Shown here piece after piece: positions 52,889 through 60,126 of a stretch of 64,000 bases of DNA. Each line of letters starts with the position of its first letter. Within the stretch, counting starts at the first letter, position 1. The position numbers were made by a program, and so were the translations under genes. Under the pieces are notes generated by a model. It was given only the letters and a program-made list of their open reading frames with translations, was not told the DNA's origin and ran no database searches. This DNA is from an uncultured Clostridia bacterium (lineage in GTDB: Bacteria > Bacillota > Clostridia > Christensenellales > Aristaeellaceae): assembly GCA_947166385.1 (NCBI GenBank), contig CAMVEB010000022.1, forward strand, positions 1 to 64,000. The letters are read 5' to 3'.

Positions 52889-53185
52889 ATGATGTACAAT
52901 ACGACGGAACTGAATCTGAACGTGATGGAACGGGTGGCCGGAGGAAGCTATCTGAAGGAGATCGAGGAACTCCACAATGCGGTGTTCGCGAATGGTGTCA
53001 CGAGATACTATTATGATCAGTTCCTCAAGGAAGATGACGATCGCGATGAAGAAGAGCTGCTGGCCTTGGTTCTGGATGAATGCTACGGTCTCCAGCTGAC
53101 TTTCGAGAACGGCAAAATGCTGTACAACGGCAGGGCAGACAGGCATAAATATACCTGCGACTGGATCCGGAGACGGAACCATTGA
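52889..53185 (+). CDS. Double-glycine-leader-type small protein, unknown function
   Basis: The start is ATG 52889, 8 bases after GGAGGA. The 98-residue protein begins MMYNTTELNLNVMERVAGGSY, which matches the double-glycine leader pattern of bacteriocin and RiPP precursors (ELxLxxMExVxGG). The part after GG is 79 residues, acidic in the middle (LKEDDDRDEEELLALVLDECYGLQ) and basic at the end, with two Cys. No processing ABC transporter or intact modification enzyme is nearby, though a radical SAM/SPASM remnant lies 1.4 kb downstream. It has its own terminator. A cytoplasmic regulatory role is an alternative. Confidence 0.72.
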   Translation: MMYNTTELNLNVMERVAGGSYLKEIEELHNAVFANGVTRYYYDQFLKEDDDRDEEELLALVLDECYGLQLTFENGKMLYNGRADRHKYTCDWIRRRNH

Positions 53186-53205
53186 GTCGATGGGGATGGA
53201 TTGAG

Positions 53206-53250
53206 AAAAGCCTCAGAACTGGATTTTAATCCGGTTCCGAGGCTTTTTTT
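53206..53250 (+). terminator. Intrinsic terminator after the double-glycine-type gene
   Basis: AAAAGCCTC...GAACTGGAT, TTTA loop, ATCCGGTTC...GAGGCTTTTTTT forms a long stem with a seven-T tail. Confidence 0.88.
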
Positions 53251-53326
53251 ACAGCTGTTGTTGCGTTTCATTTCATGAAGAAATATATGGACAAAAGGAT
53301 CGCTGTCACAGAATGACATGCTGGTT

Positions 53327-54418
53327 TCAGTATTGCAAAAAGAGTTCTCCCAGGCTTTCGTGGCTGATTCCGGGCTCTTTTGCCAGGGCCAGGCGCAGCA
53401 GGATGGCCGCTTTCTGGGGAGAAAGGGTATTCGCCGCAATCGTGTTTTTACACAACAGATTGTCCGGGGTGATGATTCCGTCATCGATCCGGGAAGAAAT
53501 CACGACCGGGATGGTCAGCCCGTTGATGATTTCAATCCATTTCTCGCTGAATTCTCCGGCTCCTGCCCCGGCAATCACCAGGCCGTCAGAATGCTCTGCC
53601 GCAAAGCGCAGCAGTTCCGGGTCCGCATCCACGGAAAAATACAGCACTGAGACCTTTGGCAGGGTATCCAGTCCGCTGACGTCGAACTCGGACGCGAGGG
53701 TATGTTTCCGGTTGGGAGACTCATACAGATAAACAACCCCGTCCCGAACAATGCCGATATCGCCCGTTTCACCCGCTGAGATTGCCATTACGCTGTAGGT
53801 GCTGGTTTTGCTCATGGTCCGTGCCGCATAAATCCGATCGGAAAAGACAACCAGGACACCCTTCCCAACAGCTTCTTCCGAGGCTGCGACGCAGACCGCT
53901 TCATACAGATTCAGCGGCCCGTCTGCGGAAAGAGCCGTTGCCGGGCGCATCGCGCCGGTCAGCACCACCGGTTTCTCTGTCTTCAGGGTCAGATTCAGGA
54001 AATAGGCGGTTTCCTCCATGGTGTCGGTTCCGTGAGTCACAACGAACCCCTTTACTTCCGGATCGTCGGCTATCTGGTTGATTTTTTCTGCCAGTGTCAG
54101 CCAGATCTCCGCGGTCATGTCGTCGGAATTTACGTTGCAGACCTGAATCGCCTCGATATCCGCTACCTCGTTAATTTCCGGTACACCCCAAAGCAGAACC
54201 TCTGCTGTCAGGGCTCCCGGCGTATAGCCGGTCACTTTTCCGGGATCACCCACGCCGGCAATCGTTCCGCCCGTGGCCAGTATGACGACTTTTCCACGCG
54301 GCGCCGCTGCTTCCGTTTCATTGCTGCCAGTCGTCCCGATATCTTCCGCCAGGCCGGCAGAAATCAGCCAGCATACCGCCAGGATCAGGGAAAGAAAAAC
54401 TACAAACCACTTTTTCAT
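53327..54418 (-). CDS. ansB: Secreted type II L-asparaginase
   Basis: This 363-residue protein has a signal peptide (MKKWFVVFLSLILAVCWLISAGLAE). The two catalytic Thr motifs are KVVILATGGTIAG (near residue 50) and GFVVTHGTDTMEETAYF (near residue 128), followed by LTGAMRPATALSADGPLNL with the catalytic Lys position held by Arg-Pro-Ala variants of type II enzymes. It hydrolyses asparagine to aspartate and ammonia outside the membrane. Length is normal. It stands as a single gene. Confidence 0.93.
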   Translation of the reverse strand: MKKWFVVFLSLILAVCWLISAGLAEDIGTTGSNETEAAAPRGKVVILATGGTIAGVGDPGKVTGYTPGALTAEVLLWGVPEINEVADIEAIQVCNVNSDDMTAEIWLTLAEKINQIADDPEVKGFVVTHGTDTMEETAYFLNLTLKTEKPVVLTGAMRPATALSADGPLNLYEAVCVAASEEAVGKGVLVVFSDRIYAARTMSKTSTYSVMAISAGETGDIGIVRDGVVYLYESPNRKHTLASEFDVSGLDTLPKVSVLYFSVDADPELLRFAAEHSDGLVIAGAGAGEFSEKWIEIINGLTIPVVISSRIDDGIITPDNLLCKNTIAANTLSPQKAAILLRLALAKEPGISHESLGELFLQY

Positions 54419-54613
54419 TCAGATTCTCTCCTTCTTTATCAGGATGTTATGCCCTTTTGGCATACGCTCAGGAACAGCGGCCAATGTAAGAAACCCGCAG
54501 AATTTTCATTTTCCATCGCTTTTCTATACACTCTTATTTAACCGCAAATTACGTTCTTTTGCAACAGGTAAATAATTCCTCTCTATTTCGAGGACAACGC
54601 TCCGCTGAGTATA

Positions 54614-55144
54614 TTGCTATCCGGCGCTTTCCTGTATGAGAAAGATAATCCGAAGGGGTGGGGGATCTTCTTCAAAAGAGAATGTTCGCGCGGGAAGGAA
54701 GATGAGATGCTTTCATGCTCCGTATTGAAAGACGCATTTTATGTCGGTGCGGATGGCCTTGTAGCGCCCTGTCAGGGGATTTGCGATACAGGATTCGCGA
54801 AACATTTTTTGAATCTGAAAGAACAACGTCTTTGCGATATCCTGAAGGAATCGGAATACGTCAGACTGAGCTATACCACGGTCGGCGATGTAAGGCGGGG
54901 GAACGATGAATGCCGGAAATGCGAATATATCGACCGCTGCACCGGCAGCTGCAGGAATTCGGCACTGATGGCCGAAGATAATTACTATGGGGTCGACCCT
55001 GACGCATGCTACTTTTTCAGGAACGGCTGGGAGGAACGCATCAAAGCGGCTGCTCAGCCTGCCTATGAAGCATACCTGAAACGGAACAACCTGCACGCTG
55101 ATAATCAGCCTGACACCTTGAATGCGAAGCCGCTGTGCATATAA
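54614..55144 (+). pseudogene. Radical SAM/SPASM protein, 3' remnant
   Basis: The 176-codon frame starts at TTG without a ribosome site and contains only a C-terminal SPASM-type domain: CSVLKDAFYVGADGLVAPCQG, CRKCEYIDRCTGSCRNSALM and DPDACYF supply the Cys set for auxiliary [4Fe-4S] clusters. The radical SAM core (CxxxCxxC) that should precede it is absent. It is therefore the 3' end of a peptide-modifying or anaerobic sulfatase-maturase-like enzyme. An internal ATG at 54707 could still express the domain alone. Confidence 0.75.
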
Positions 55145-55160
55145 ACCTGCACGGCGGTAA

Positions 55161-55262
55161 CACATCGCGGAGATGGTTCTCTATCTCTGCTCGGAGAAAG
55201 TCGGGTTTATCACCGGGGAGAACATCTGCATCGACGGCGGCATGACAAGGCTCATGATCTAG
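55161..55262 (+). pseudogene. Short-chain dehydrogenase/reductase, C-terminal remnant
   Basis: An in-frame stretch of 33 codons, too short for the ORF track, reads AEMVLYLCSEKVGFITGENICIDGGM before a TAG stop. This is the conserved SDR C terminus (ITGxxxxVDGG). No upstream SDR sequence is present. It follows the SPASM remnant by 16 bases, so both are left over from deletions. Confidence 0.75.
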
Positions 55263-55308
55263 TATGAGTAAACTCACCATCGCTTAAATCCTGGAGAAAC
55301 TAAAAGAT

Positions 55309-55348
55309 CCCGGCTTATCTGATATCATGTCAGATGGCCGGGAGTTTT
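55309..55348. terminator. Bidirectional hairpin terminator
   Basis: CCCGGC, then ATCTGA...TCAGAT inside, then GCCGGG, followed by AGTTTTAT on the plus strand and by GATCTTTTAG on the minus strand. Confidence 0.7.
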
Positions 55349-55857
55349 ATTTCAGCAACAAGATAATCCACGTTTTGCTTAACCGGCAGCGTCCCGTCAA
55401 TCCGGATCACATCACAATCCACCGTCTCAAGCCAGCTGGTCACATAATCTTCCGGTCGATTATCTGTCAGTGAAAACCACTTGCTTTCTTTATCATGCAA
55501 ATCACCGCCCGGGAGGATTCTGTCACCAAATTTCTGATATGAGCGATCCCGGACGCGCTGGCTACGGATCTGCTTTGGAACCTCGATCAGCACAACACAA
55601 TCCAATGATGCGATCAGTTTGTCGCCGTAATTGCCTCTTACAGCCGCAAAGATGAACCGATTATTCTCACTGATTCTTTCTTCCAAAAGGCGGATCACTT
55701 CTTCATTGCTTCTCGGTTCGGAAAACGCGTAGGATGGGTCTGCCTTCGGAAAATAGAGATCCTCATTATCTATGAATTCATATCCCATCCGGTCTGCCAG
55801 CACTCTCCCCAGGGTACTTTTCCCGGTTCCGTTGAGTCCGCATATCAGAATTCCCAT
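55330..55857 (-). CDS. P-loop nucleotide kinase-like protein
   Basis: This 175-residue protein begins MGILICGLNGTGKSTLGRVLADRMGYEFIDNEDLYF (Walker A GLNGTGKST). It has the adenylate/shikimate-kinase-like layout with an Arg-rich lid region (PKQIRSQRVRDRSYQKFGDRI). Substrate is unknown; it may phosphorylate a nucleotide or small metabolite. The C terminus overlaps the terminator hairpin. Confidence 0.82.
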   Translation of the reverse strand: MGILICGLNGTGKSTLGRVLADRMGYEFIDNEDLYFPKADPSYAFSEPRSNEEVIRLLEERISENNRFIFAAVRGNYGDKLIASLDCVVLIEVPKQIRSQRVRDRSYQKFGDRILPGGDLHDKESKWFSLTDNRPEDYVTSWLETVDCDVIRIDGTLPVKQNVDYLVAEIKLPAI

Positions 55858-55967
55858 ATCGAGTCCTCTTGGCTAATCATGCATGATATCTCCCGGGCAT
55901 CACTCCAATAATGGACACATGAAAAGCGCAGACAAAGGGGATGCCTCGCAGGATATAAGTTTTCTTC

Positions 55968-56309
55968 TCAGAAATTTCTTCCATTCCAGCCCCAATCGCT
56001 GACCGGATGGTATGTCACATAAACCGCGTTTCCGGGAATTCCAAGCTTATCACTCAGCAGATCACAGATCTGGCCGGTTAATCTGTCGTATGAATCCTTC
56101 GGTGCGTCTCCATACAGGCTGACAGCAACATAAGCGCCTTTATCCAGCTTTTTGCCGCCAAGCCACAGATCATAAGAGTCTTCTATTCCAACCATCAGAT
56201 AGGTTTCACTTTTGTTCAGAGTTGTAATCAGCTTGCCTAATGCTGCTTTGATTTCTTCTTTTTGCTGATCGCTGATTTTCCCGGTAACCTTTGAATCAAT
56301 AAACGGCAT
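55968..56309 (-). CDS. MIF-like tautomerase family protein
   Basis: This 113-residue protein begins MPFIDSKVTG with the N-terminal Pro that acts as catalytic base after Met removal, and ends VSDWGWNGRNF, the MIF-family C terminus. Bacterial homologues can tautomerise phenylpyruvate-like enols; the natural substrate is unknown. It is preceded by a 45-codon gene in the same operon. Confidence 0.88.
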   Translation of the reverse strand: MPFIDSKVTGKISDQQKEEIKAALGKLITTLNKSETYLMVGIEDSYDLWLGGKKLDKGAYVAVSLYGDAPKDSYDRLTGQICDLLSDKLGIPGNAVYVTYHPVSDWGWNGRNF

Positions 56310-56321
56310 TGCGCTTCCTCC

Positions 56322-56459
56322 TCATGCAAACCTCAGCTCATCCAGCGTGTACCGGATCACTTCGTCAAGGGAATCGTCCTCATCCGGCTTTGTCATCTTT
56401 GACAGCCAGGGATGGGATTCTTCCCATGATTCCTGGGTTTCCTTTGTCTCCTCATTCAT
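56322..56459 (-). CDS. Small acidic protein (45 aa) upstream of MIF-like gene
   Basis: This frame is too short for the ORF track. It reads MNEETKETQESWEESHPWL then SKMTKPDEDDSLDEVIRYTL then DELRFA, with AGAGGTG about 8 bases before ATG. Its stop lies next to the ribosome site of the MIF-like gene. The acidic, Trp-containing composition and tight coupling support a real gene, function unknown. Confidence 0.6.
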   Translation of the reverse strand: MNEETKETQESWEESHPWLSKMTKPDEDDSLDEVIRYTLDELRFA

Positions 56460-56554
56460 GGAACGGTCACCTCTTTGGATTGTTCAGAACCGCAATAAAT
56501 TGTAGCCGGGAATGAAGCAGAATACAATATCCATTCTGGTATTTTGTGGAGACA

Positions 56555-56713
56555 CTAATTGCCCGCTTTTTGTCTGACAATCATACCAACTACGAACAGT
56601 GCTACGCCTGCAGTGTATAATACAACAGCCAGCCAGTGCGGAAGTTCACGGATTCGATTCGCAAGAATGGTTCCACCGCATATGATGAAAGCAATAATGA
56701 TATAGATATTCAT
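56555..56713 (-). CDS. Small membrane protein (52 aa) coupled to XRE regulator
   Basis: This frame is too short for the ORF track. It reads MNIYIIIAFIICGGTILANR, then a second hydrophobic helix LAVVLYTAGVALFVVGMIVR, ending QKAGN. Its ATG overlaps the stop of the XRE gene (ATGA), so translation is coupled. It is a two-helix membrane protein of unknown role. Confidence 0.7.
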   Translation of the reverse strand: MNIYIIIAFIICGGTILANRIRELPHWLAVVLYTAGVALFVVGMIVRQKAGN

Positions 56714-57225
56714 TTTTCTGTTTCCTTTCCAATCAAACGCATTTTGAAAGCCTGAATTTTCATCATGGCCCCGGTCGTGTAAAGAATGCCGAAAATCATG
56801 GCGATTAGTGCCAGCGCGAAGGTTCCACCTTTCAGAAATCCTGTCCAGAAAGTTTCTTCCGTTTTCATCATATTGAAGATGGCGTTGGCAATCAATGACA
56901 CGATGCCAAGCACAAAATAAACTCGCACAGTCCTGGTGGCGCGTTGCTTTTCAGCACTGCTGTACTCTGCCACCTGCAGGACGGTTTCTTTGAGTTCTGT
57001 GTCCATAGGTTCTTCCTTCCTTTCTCCGTTCAGCAACTCCCGGAGATCAACCTGATAGAGATCAGCCATCTCTACCAGCAGATCAAGATCCGGCATGTTG
57101 CTTCCGGTTTCCCATCTGGAGACTGTTCTTCTGGAAACGTTGAGAGTTTCCGCTAGCTGTTCCTGCGTGAGCTCCTTTTCTTTACGGAGCTCCTTCAGGA
57201 ATGTACCGATCTTCTGCAGATCCAT
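56710..57225 (-). CDS. XRE-family regulator with C-terminal membrane helices
   Basis: The start is ATG 57225 (MDLQKIGTFLKELR) after AAGGAGG at 7 bases; the longer ORF form has no support. Of 171 residues, 1-65 form an XRE helix-turn-helix (LTQEQLAETLNVSRRTVSRWETGSNMPDLDLLVEMAD). Residues about 105-160 form two membrane helices (VYFVLGIVSLIANAIFNMM; GTFALALIAMIFGILYTTGAMM). This membrane-tethered regulator type is common in Clostridia. The coupled small membrane protein may be its partner. Confidence 0.88.
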   Translation of the reverse strand: MDLQKIGTFLKELRKEKELTQEQLAETLNVSRRTVSRWETGSNMPDLDLLVEMADLYQVDLRELLNGERKEEPMDTELKETVLQVAEYSSAEKQRATRTVRVYFVLGIVSLIANAIFNMMKTEETFWTGFLKGGTFALALIAMIFGILYTTGAMMKIQAFKMRLIGKETEK

Positions 57226-57571
57226 GTTGGTTCCTCCTTCCAGATGCCAGTCTACTCTAAACCTATGGAAATAACAGGACACAAAGCGAGCAAATGCCCT
57301 GTTTACAACGATGGGACACACTATGTCTCATTCGAAAGATGGATCTATAATTCATACGTTTGGTAAAAAATGGATATTTCTGCTATTTTCGATGCATCTT
57401 CTATCGTTGCCCGTCTTATTATACTTTTTCTTACCAAGTACAAAGTGTTCGGCTGCAGCCTGCAATAATATAATATATCATAGAACGCATTCTTATAAAA
57501 CCCTTGAGGAATTCTCCAGGGATTCAGTGCAGGATTTGCATACTCTGATTGGCTGAAAAATGAGCGTGAAA
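57226..57571. other. Intergenic region upstream of the XRE gene
   Basis: Apart from the possible GNAT remnant no gene is seen. The sequence is AT-rich near 57360-57500 and should hold the XRE promoter. ORFs listed here on both strands have no ribosome site or family pattern. Confidence 0.45.
57345..57437 (-). pseudogene. GNAT acetyltransferase, N-terminal remnant
   Basis: A 30-codon stretch reads LVRKSIIRRATIEDASKIAE and then stops soon after. IIRRATIEDASKIAEI is the usual beginning of GNAT proteins; the rest of the gene is missing. The stretch lies in an otherwise empty region next to the tRNA-derived repeats. Confidence 0.4.
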
Positions 57572-57601
57572 AAACCTTGCAGACGTTGATCTGCAAGGTT
57601 T
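57572..57601 (-). terminator. Terminator of first tRNA remnant
   Basis: AAACCTTGCAGA, CGTTGA loop, TCTGCAAGGTTT: a perfect 12-bp stem, followed on the minus strand by TTTTTTCACG. Confidence 0.85.
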
Positions 57602-57602
57602 C

Positions 57603-57630
57603 TGGTGGAGCATAGTGGAGTCGAACCCCG
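57603..57630 (-). tRNA. tRNA 3' fragment (T-arm and acceptor with CCA)
   Basis: On the minus strand GGGGTTCGACTCCACTATG leads to CTCCACCA, a T-loop and acceptor 3' strand with encoded CCA. No anticodon or D arm precedes it. It differs from the second copy at one base over about 24 bases and is followed by its own terminator. This is the pattern left when an element integrates into a tRNA 3' end. Confidence 0.75.
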
Positions 57631-57884
57631 TCTCGCTGCGCTTCGCTTGCTCGGTCAGGTTCGCAATAGTCGGCTGTCTTCTCTGCCGTTCGACAGCCTT
57701 CTTTGCTCACCAGGCTTCCGCCTCGCTTCATCCGCCACTGGCGGCGCTTCGGCTACGCCCCTCTCCAATGCATTCAGTGCAATGACGGGGCAGGGGATGC
57801 GGACACTCCGTGCCCGCATAAAGAAATCAGGATCACCATGAATGTGATCCTGATTCTTTGTGGAGCATAGGGGAGTCGAACCCC
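57606..57884 (-). repeat. Direct repeat of tRNA 3' end (candidate att sites)
   Basis: TGGAGCATAGNGGAGTCGAA plus CCCC occurs at 57606-57629 and 57861-57884 in the same orientation, 255 bases apart, with one mismatch. The 230 bases between them hold no gene. Confidence 0.7.
57824..57860 (-). terminator. Terminator of second tRNA remnant
   Basis: AATCAGGATCAC, CATGAAT loop, GTGATCCTGATT: a 12-bp stem ending in TTTCTTT on the minus strand. Confidence 0.8.
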
Positions 57885-57912
57885 TGACCTCGACAATGCG
57901 AATGTCGCGTCC
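57859..57912 (-). tRNA. tRNA-Ala(CGC) 3' half
   Basis: On the minus strand an intact anticodon arm (CGACA TTCGCAT TGTCG, anticodon CGC), variable loop, T-arm (AGGGG TTCGACT CCCCT) and acceptor 3' strand ATGCTCC are readable. U70 fits the alanine G3:U70 identity. The expected 5' half (acceptor 5' strand and D arm) is replaced by unrelated sequence, and the end is ACA in place of ACCA. It is therefore not a functional gene. Confidence 0.75.
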
Positions 57913-58019
57913 TCTCACCCTCCCCTGTATTCCGCTGATACCGGGACACGAATGCAGGTGACCATCCCACCCCATACCGGGACCCTGGGACAATCCCGAA
58001 CCCACAAGGAGGAATGACC

Positions 58020-58217
58020 ATGTATGATTCTGCTGCTGTATCGATTGACGACGACAAACTGGAAATGATTCATTGTGTAAATTGTGGGGCACCGATCGGA
58101 AAGTTCGGTGATGGAAGCACCGCCGACCTTGTCTGTCCCCGGTGCAAAGAAAAAATTGGTATTCAGATCCGTAAAGGAGCAAAGCTCTCAGTACTTGTAA
58201 AAGACCAGAAACAGTAA
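58020..58217 (+). CDS. Com-like zinc-ribbon protein
   Basis: The start is ATG 58020, 7 bases after AAGGAGG; the ATG at 58014 is too close to the site. The 65-residue protein has a rubredoxin-like zinc ribbon, CVNCGAPIGKFGDGSTADLVCPRC, as in phage Mu Com, which activates translation of the mom DNA-modification gene by binding RNA. It is followed directly by a structured RNA candidate, which could be its target (inference). Confidence 0.78.
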   Translation: MYDSAAVSIDDDKLEMIHCVNCGAPIGKFGDGSTADLVCPRCKEKIGIQIRKGAKLSVLVKDQKQ

Positions 58218-58250
58218 TCCCGTTTTCACCCGTTTCGGATATCAGGGTCC

Positions 58251-58520
58251 TGAACTCACCGGTTCCTTCCAGATCGCGGGGATCAAAGCGCGAAACCATC
58301 GCGCGGAAGGAATGTTGAAGTAGAGACGAGGCCGGTCCGCAGCGGAAGATCTGTGACCAGGTGTTGAACTCACCGGATCCTGTCCGGACCCGCAGGGTCA
58401 GAGCACGGCCGCCGCAAGGCAGCCGGCGGACAGCATCCTTGAAGTAGAGAAGAACCTGGCAGATTCCCATGGGCGCCAGGCGTATGCCTGCCCGCCCGGA
58501 AGGAGTCTGCCGGGCTTTTT
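58251..58520 (+). ncRNA. Candidate structured RNA: two homologous units plus terminator
   Basis: Two units, 58251-58326 and 58365-58450, share the same ends (TGAACTCACCGG and TTGAAGTAGAGA) but differ inside while keeping the same fold. Outer stem: TTCCTTCC/GGAAGGAA in unit 1, GGATCCTGTCCG/CGGACAGCATCC in unit 2. First inner hairpin: GATC-GCGGG-GATC versus GACCC-GCA-GGGTC. A second inner G/C hairpin differs in sequence. Compensatory change between units supports a real RNA structure. A terminator (GCCCGG...CCGGGCTTTTT) closes the transcript at 58494-58520. It may be a known phage-associated RNA class or a new one. Confidence 0.65.
58494..58520 (+). terminator. Intrinsic terminator after twin RNA
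   Basis: GCCCGG, AAGGAGTCTG loop, CCGGGC, then TTTTTCTTTTT. Confidence 0.8.
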
Positions 58521-58701
58521 CTTTTTCCGGCAATCAATCAAGTAAACATGCTCTTGAGCGTACGTAGAGAGCGATGGATACGGAATAGTCCAGGGGATTC
58601 AACGCAATCCCTCTGACTGTTCAGGTGTTCACCGCTGTTCGCCGTGCGCCTTTTCTGTGTCCATCGCTTTCCGTGCTCTCCGGGCGGAGAGGAAGGACAT
58701 C

Positions 58702-59391
58702 ATGAAAAAAGGCATCCCCTGCAACGAGTATACCGAATACGGACCGAAGCATCAGAACAGCATCACCTTCACTTTTGTGACCGATGACGGCCTGACCCCG
58801 TCGTTCTTCCGGATTTCCCTGGGAGATCCGGATCCCCTGACCGGCGAACCCATCTCGGATAGGACGATCTTCCGGGAGTACCATTGCCAGCGCAACCGGG
58901 AAATCTATTATAACAAGCTCGCCGCCGCGGTTCCCTTCACGCAGAGGGAGCAGGAGGAGCGCCGGCACCTCCGGGATCAGATCGCCGCGGATTTCGAGCG
59001 GGATTATGGCTACCCCCTGACCTCCGAGGCCGTGGACATCCTGCTCAATGAGCGCCATCCGAAGAAGTACCGCGTGGAGCTGGACAGCCTCGTGACCAAG
59101 GAGGGCAATCCCTGCCTGGATGCGCTGATGGCCCTGGCGGATCCGACGGCCGAAAGGGCCTTCCTGGATGCGGAGAGCGACGGGGAGCGGGTGGAGAAGC
59201 TCCGCGCCTTCGCCGCGAAGCTCACCGGCCGCCTCCGGGATGTCTATGATCTCATGCTGCAGGAGGCCGCCGGCTTCAGCACCCATGGCCAGGCGCTGGA
59301 CATCGCGAAGAAGTGGGGCGTCACCAAGTCCTGCATCTCGAAGGATAAGCTGCGCCTGATCCGGGATATCCGCCGGTGGATGGAGGAATAA
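58702..59391 (+). CDS. Phage protein with C-terminal sigma-type helix-turn-helix
   Basis: The start is ATG 58702 (MKKGIPCNEYTEYG) after GGAAGG. The 229-residue protein has a C-terminal HTH resembling sigma region 4 (GQALDIAKKWGVTKSCISKDKLRLIRDI) and a central charged helical region (FTQREQEERRHLRDQIAADFERDYGYP). Similar proteins in clostridial phages are annotated RNA polymerase sigma factor-like. It probably controls later phage genes or is a structural DNA-binding protein. It is preceded by the twin RNA. Confidence 0.72.
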   Translation: MKKGIPCNEYTEYGPKHQNSITFTFVTDDGLTPSFFRISLGDPDPLTGEPISDRTIFREYHCQRNREIYYNKLAAAVPFTQREQEERRHLRDQIAADFERDYGYPLTSEAVDILLNERHPKKYRVELDSLVTKEGNPCLDALMALADPTAERAFLDAESDGERVEKLRAFAAKLTGRLRDVYDLMLQEAAGFSTHGQALDIAKKWGVTKSCISKDKLRLIRDIRRWMEE

Positions 59392-59486
59392 TTTTTTGAT
59401 GGTTTTTTTCATTCCCATCAACTTTGCCGTCTTTTTCCTTTGTATATGCCGCAAGGTCGCTTACCTTGCAGAAAGGAAGAAGACTC

Positions 59487-59882
59487 ATGACGGTATCCAA
59501 ACAAAAATCCGGCGCCATGCCCCGCTGCTGCTCGCCGGATGCGGACTGCTTCGCCCGCACCTATACCGGCCGGTGTGCGGCGCTGGCGGTCGCGGACTAC
59601 GGCGACAGCTGCCCCTTCTGCAAACCCAGGGCAGCCTGGGAGCGGGAGCTGGACGAGGCCATTCTCCGCCTGGAGCGCCTCGAGCGGCTGGATCTTCTGG
59701 CAAAGTACGGCCTGATCCGCGGCATGGATCCGCGGGAACATTTCCTCGGCATCAAAAAGCCCGGGAGAAAGGAGCAAAGCCATGACGGACAGGAAGGATC
59801 TCCGCGCCGGAATCGAGCAAATGCGGTCCGTTGCGCAGTTATTGTTACTCTGGGCCAAAGACCTGGAACAGTCTCTGACTGA
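59487..59882 (+). CDS. Cys-rich small phage protein
   Basis: The start is ATG 59487 after AAAGGAAG at 7-8 bases. Of 131 residues, the first 60 hold a probable zinc-binding set (CCSPDADCFARTYTGRC; CPFCKP), followed by a helical region (ERELDEAILRLERLERLDLLAKYGLI). The last 34 residues overlap the next gene in another frame and look like read-through sequence, so the ancestral stop may have been earlier. Function unknown. Confidence 0.65.
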   Translation: MTVSKQKSGAMPRCCSPDADCFARTYTGRCAALAVADYGDSCPFCKPRAAWERELDEAILRLERLERLDLLAKYGLIRGMDPREHFLGIKKPGRKEQSHDGQEGSPRRNRANAVRCAVIVTLGQRPGTVSD

Positions 59883-60126
59883 TCCAGCTCCGGCCCCTGA
59901 ACCCACTCCCGCTCCAATTCCTGACCCCCCGCTGCCCCCTCCGACCCTGAAGGAAGTCCGGGCGCTCCTGACGGTCAAGTGCGCGGAGGGCTACGGCAGC
60001 CAGGTCCGGGCGCTCATCGCGTCCTTTGGCGCGACCTCGCTCTCCGGCGTCCCGGAGGCATCCTATCAGGATCTGATGGACGCGGCCCAGCTCCTGGGAG
60101 AGGGGGAATCGCCCGATGCCGGCTGA
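59782..60126 (+). CDS. Small phage protein preceding DUF2800 (rrp5-like annotation)
   Basis: This 114-residue protein has an N-terminal helix (RAGIEQMRSVAQLLLLWAKDLEQS), a Pro/Ala-rich linker (DPAPAPEPTPAPIPDPPLPPP) and a C-terminal module (TLKEVRALLTVKCAEGYGSQVRALIASFGATSLSGV). The C-terminal module matches small proteins found just before DUF2800 genes in clostridial phages, often misnamed rRNA biogenesis protein rrp5. It overlaps DUF2800 by 11 bases. Confidence 0.75.
   Translation: MTDRKDLRAGIEQMRSVAQLLLLWAKDLEQSLTDPAPAPEPTPAPIPDPPLPPPTLKEVRALLTVKCAEGYGSQVRALIASFGATSLSGVPEASYQDLMDAAQLLGEGESPDAG

Noticed and set aside
57859-57912. Functional tRNA-Ala gene
   Set aside because: The 5' acceptor strand and D arm are missing and CCA is incomplete.
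58261-58326. Hammerhead ribozyme in unit 1 (GAAAC present)
   Set aside because: The CUGAnGA core and the three-stem junction are not found.
58251-58450. CRISPR-like repeat-spacer pattern
   Set aside because: Only two units, with conserved outer stems and compensatory changes, and no constant short repeat; a structured RNA fits better.
57605-58533. Plus ORF at 57605 and minus ORF 57655-58533 around the tRNA remnants
   Set aside because: They translate tRNA-derived and structured RNA sequence, a common source of false ORFs.
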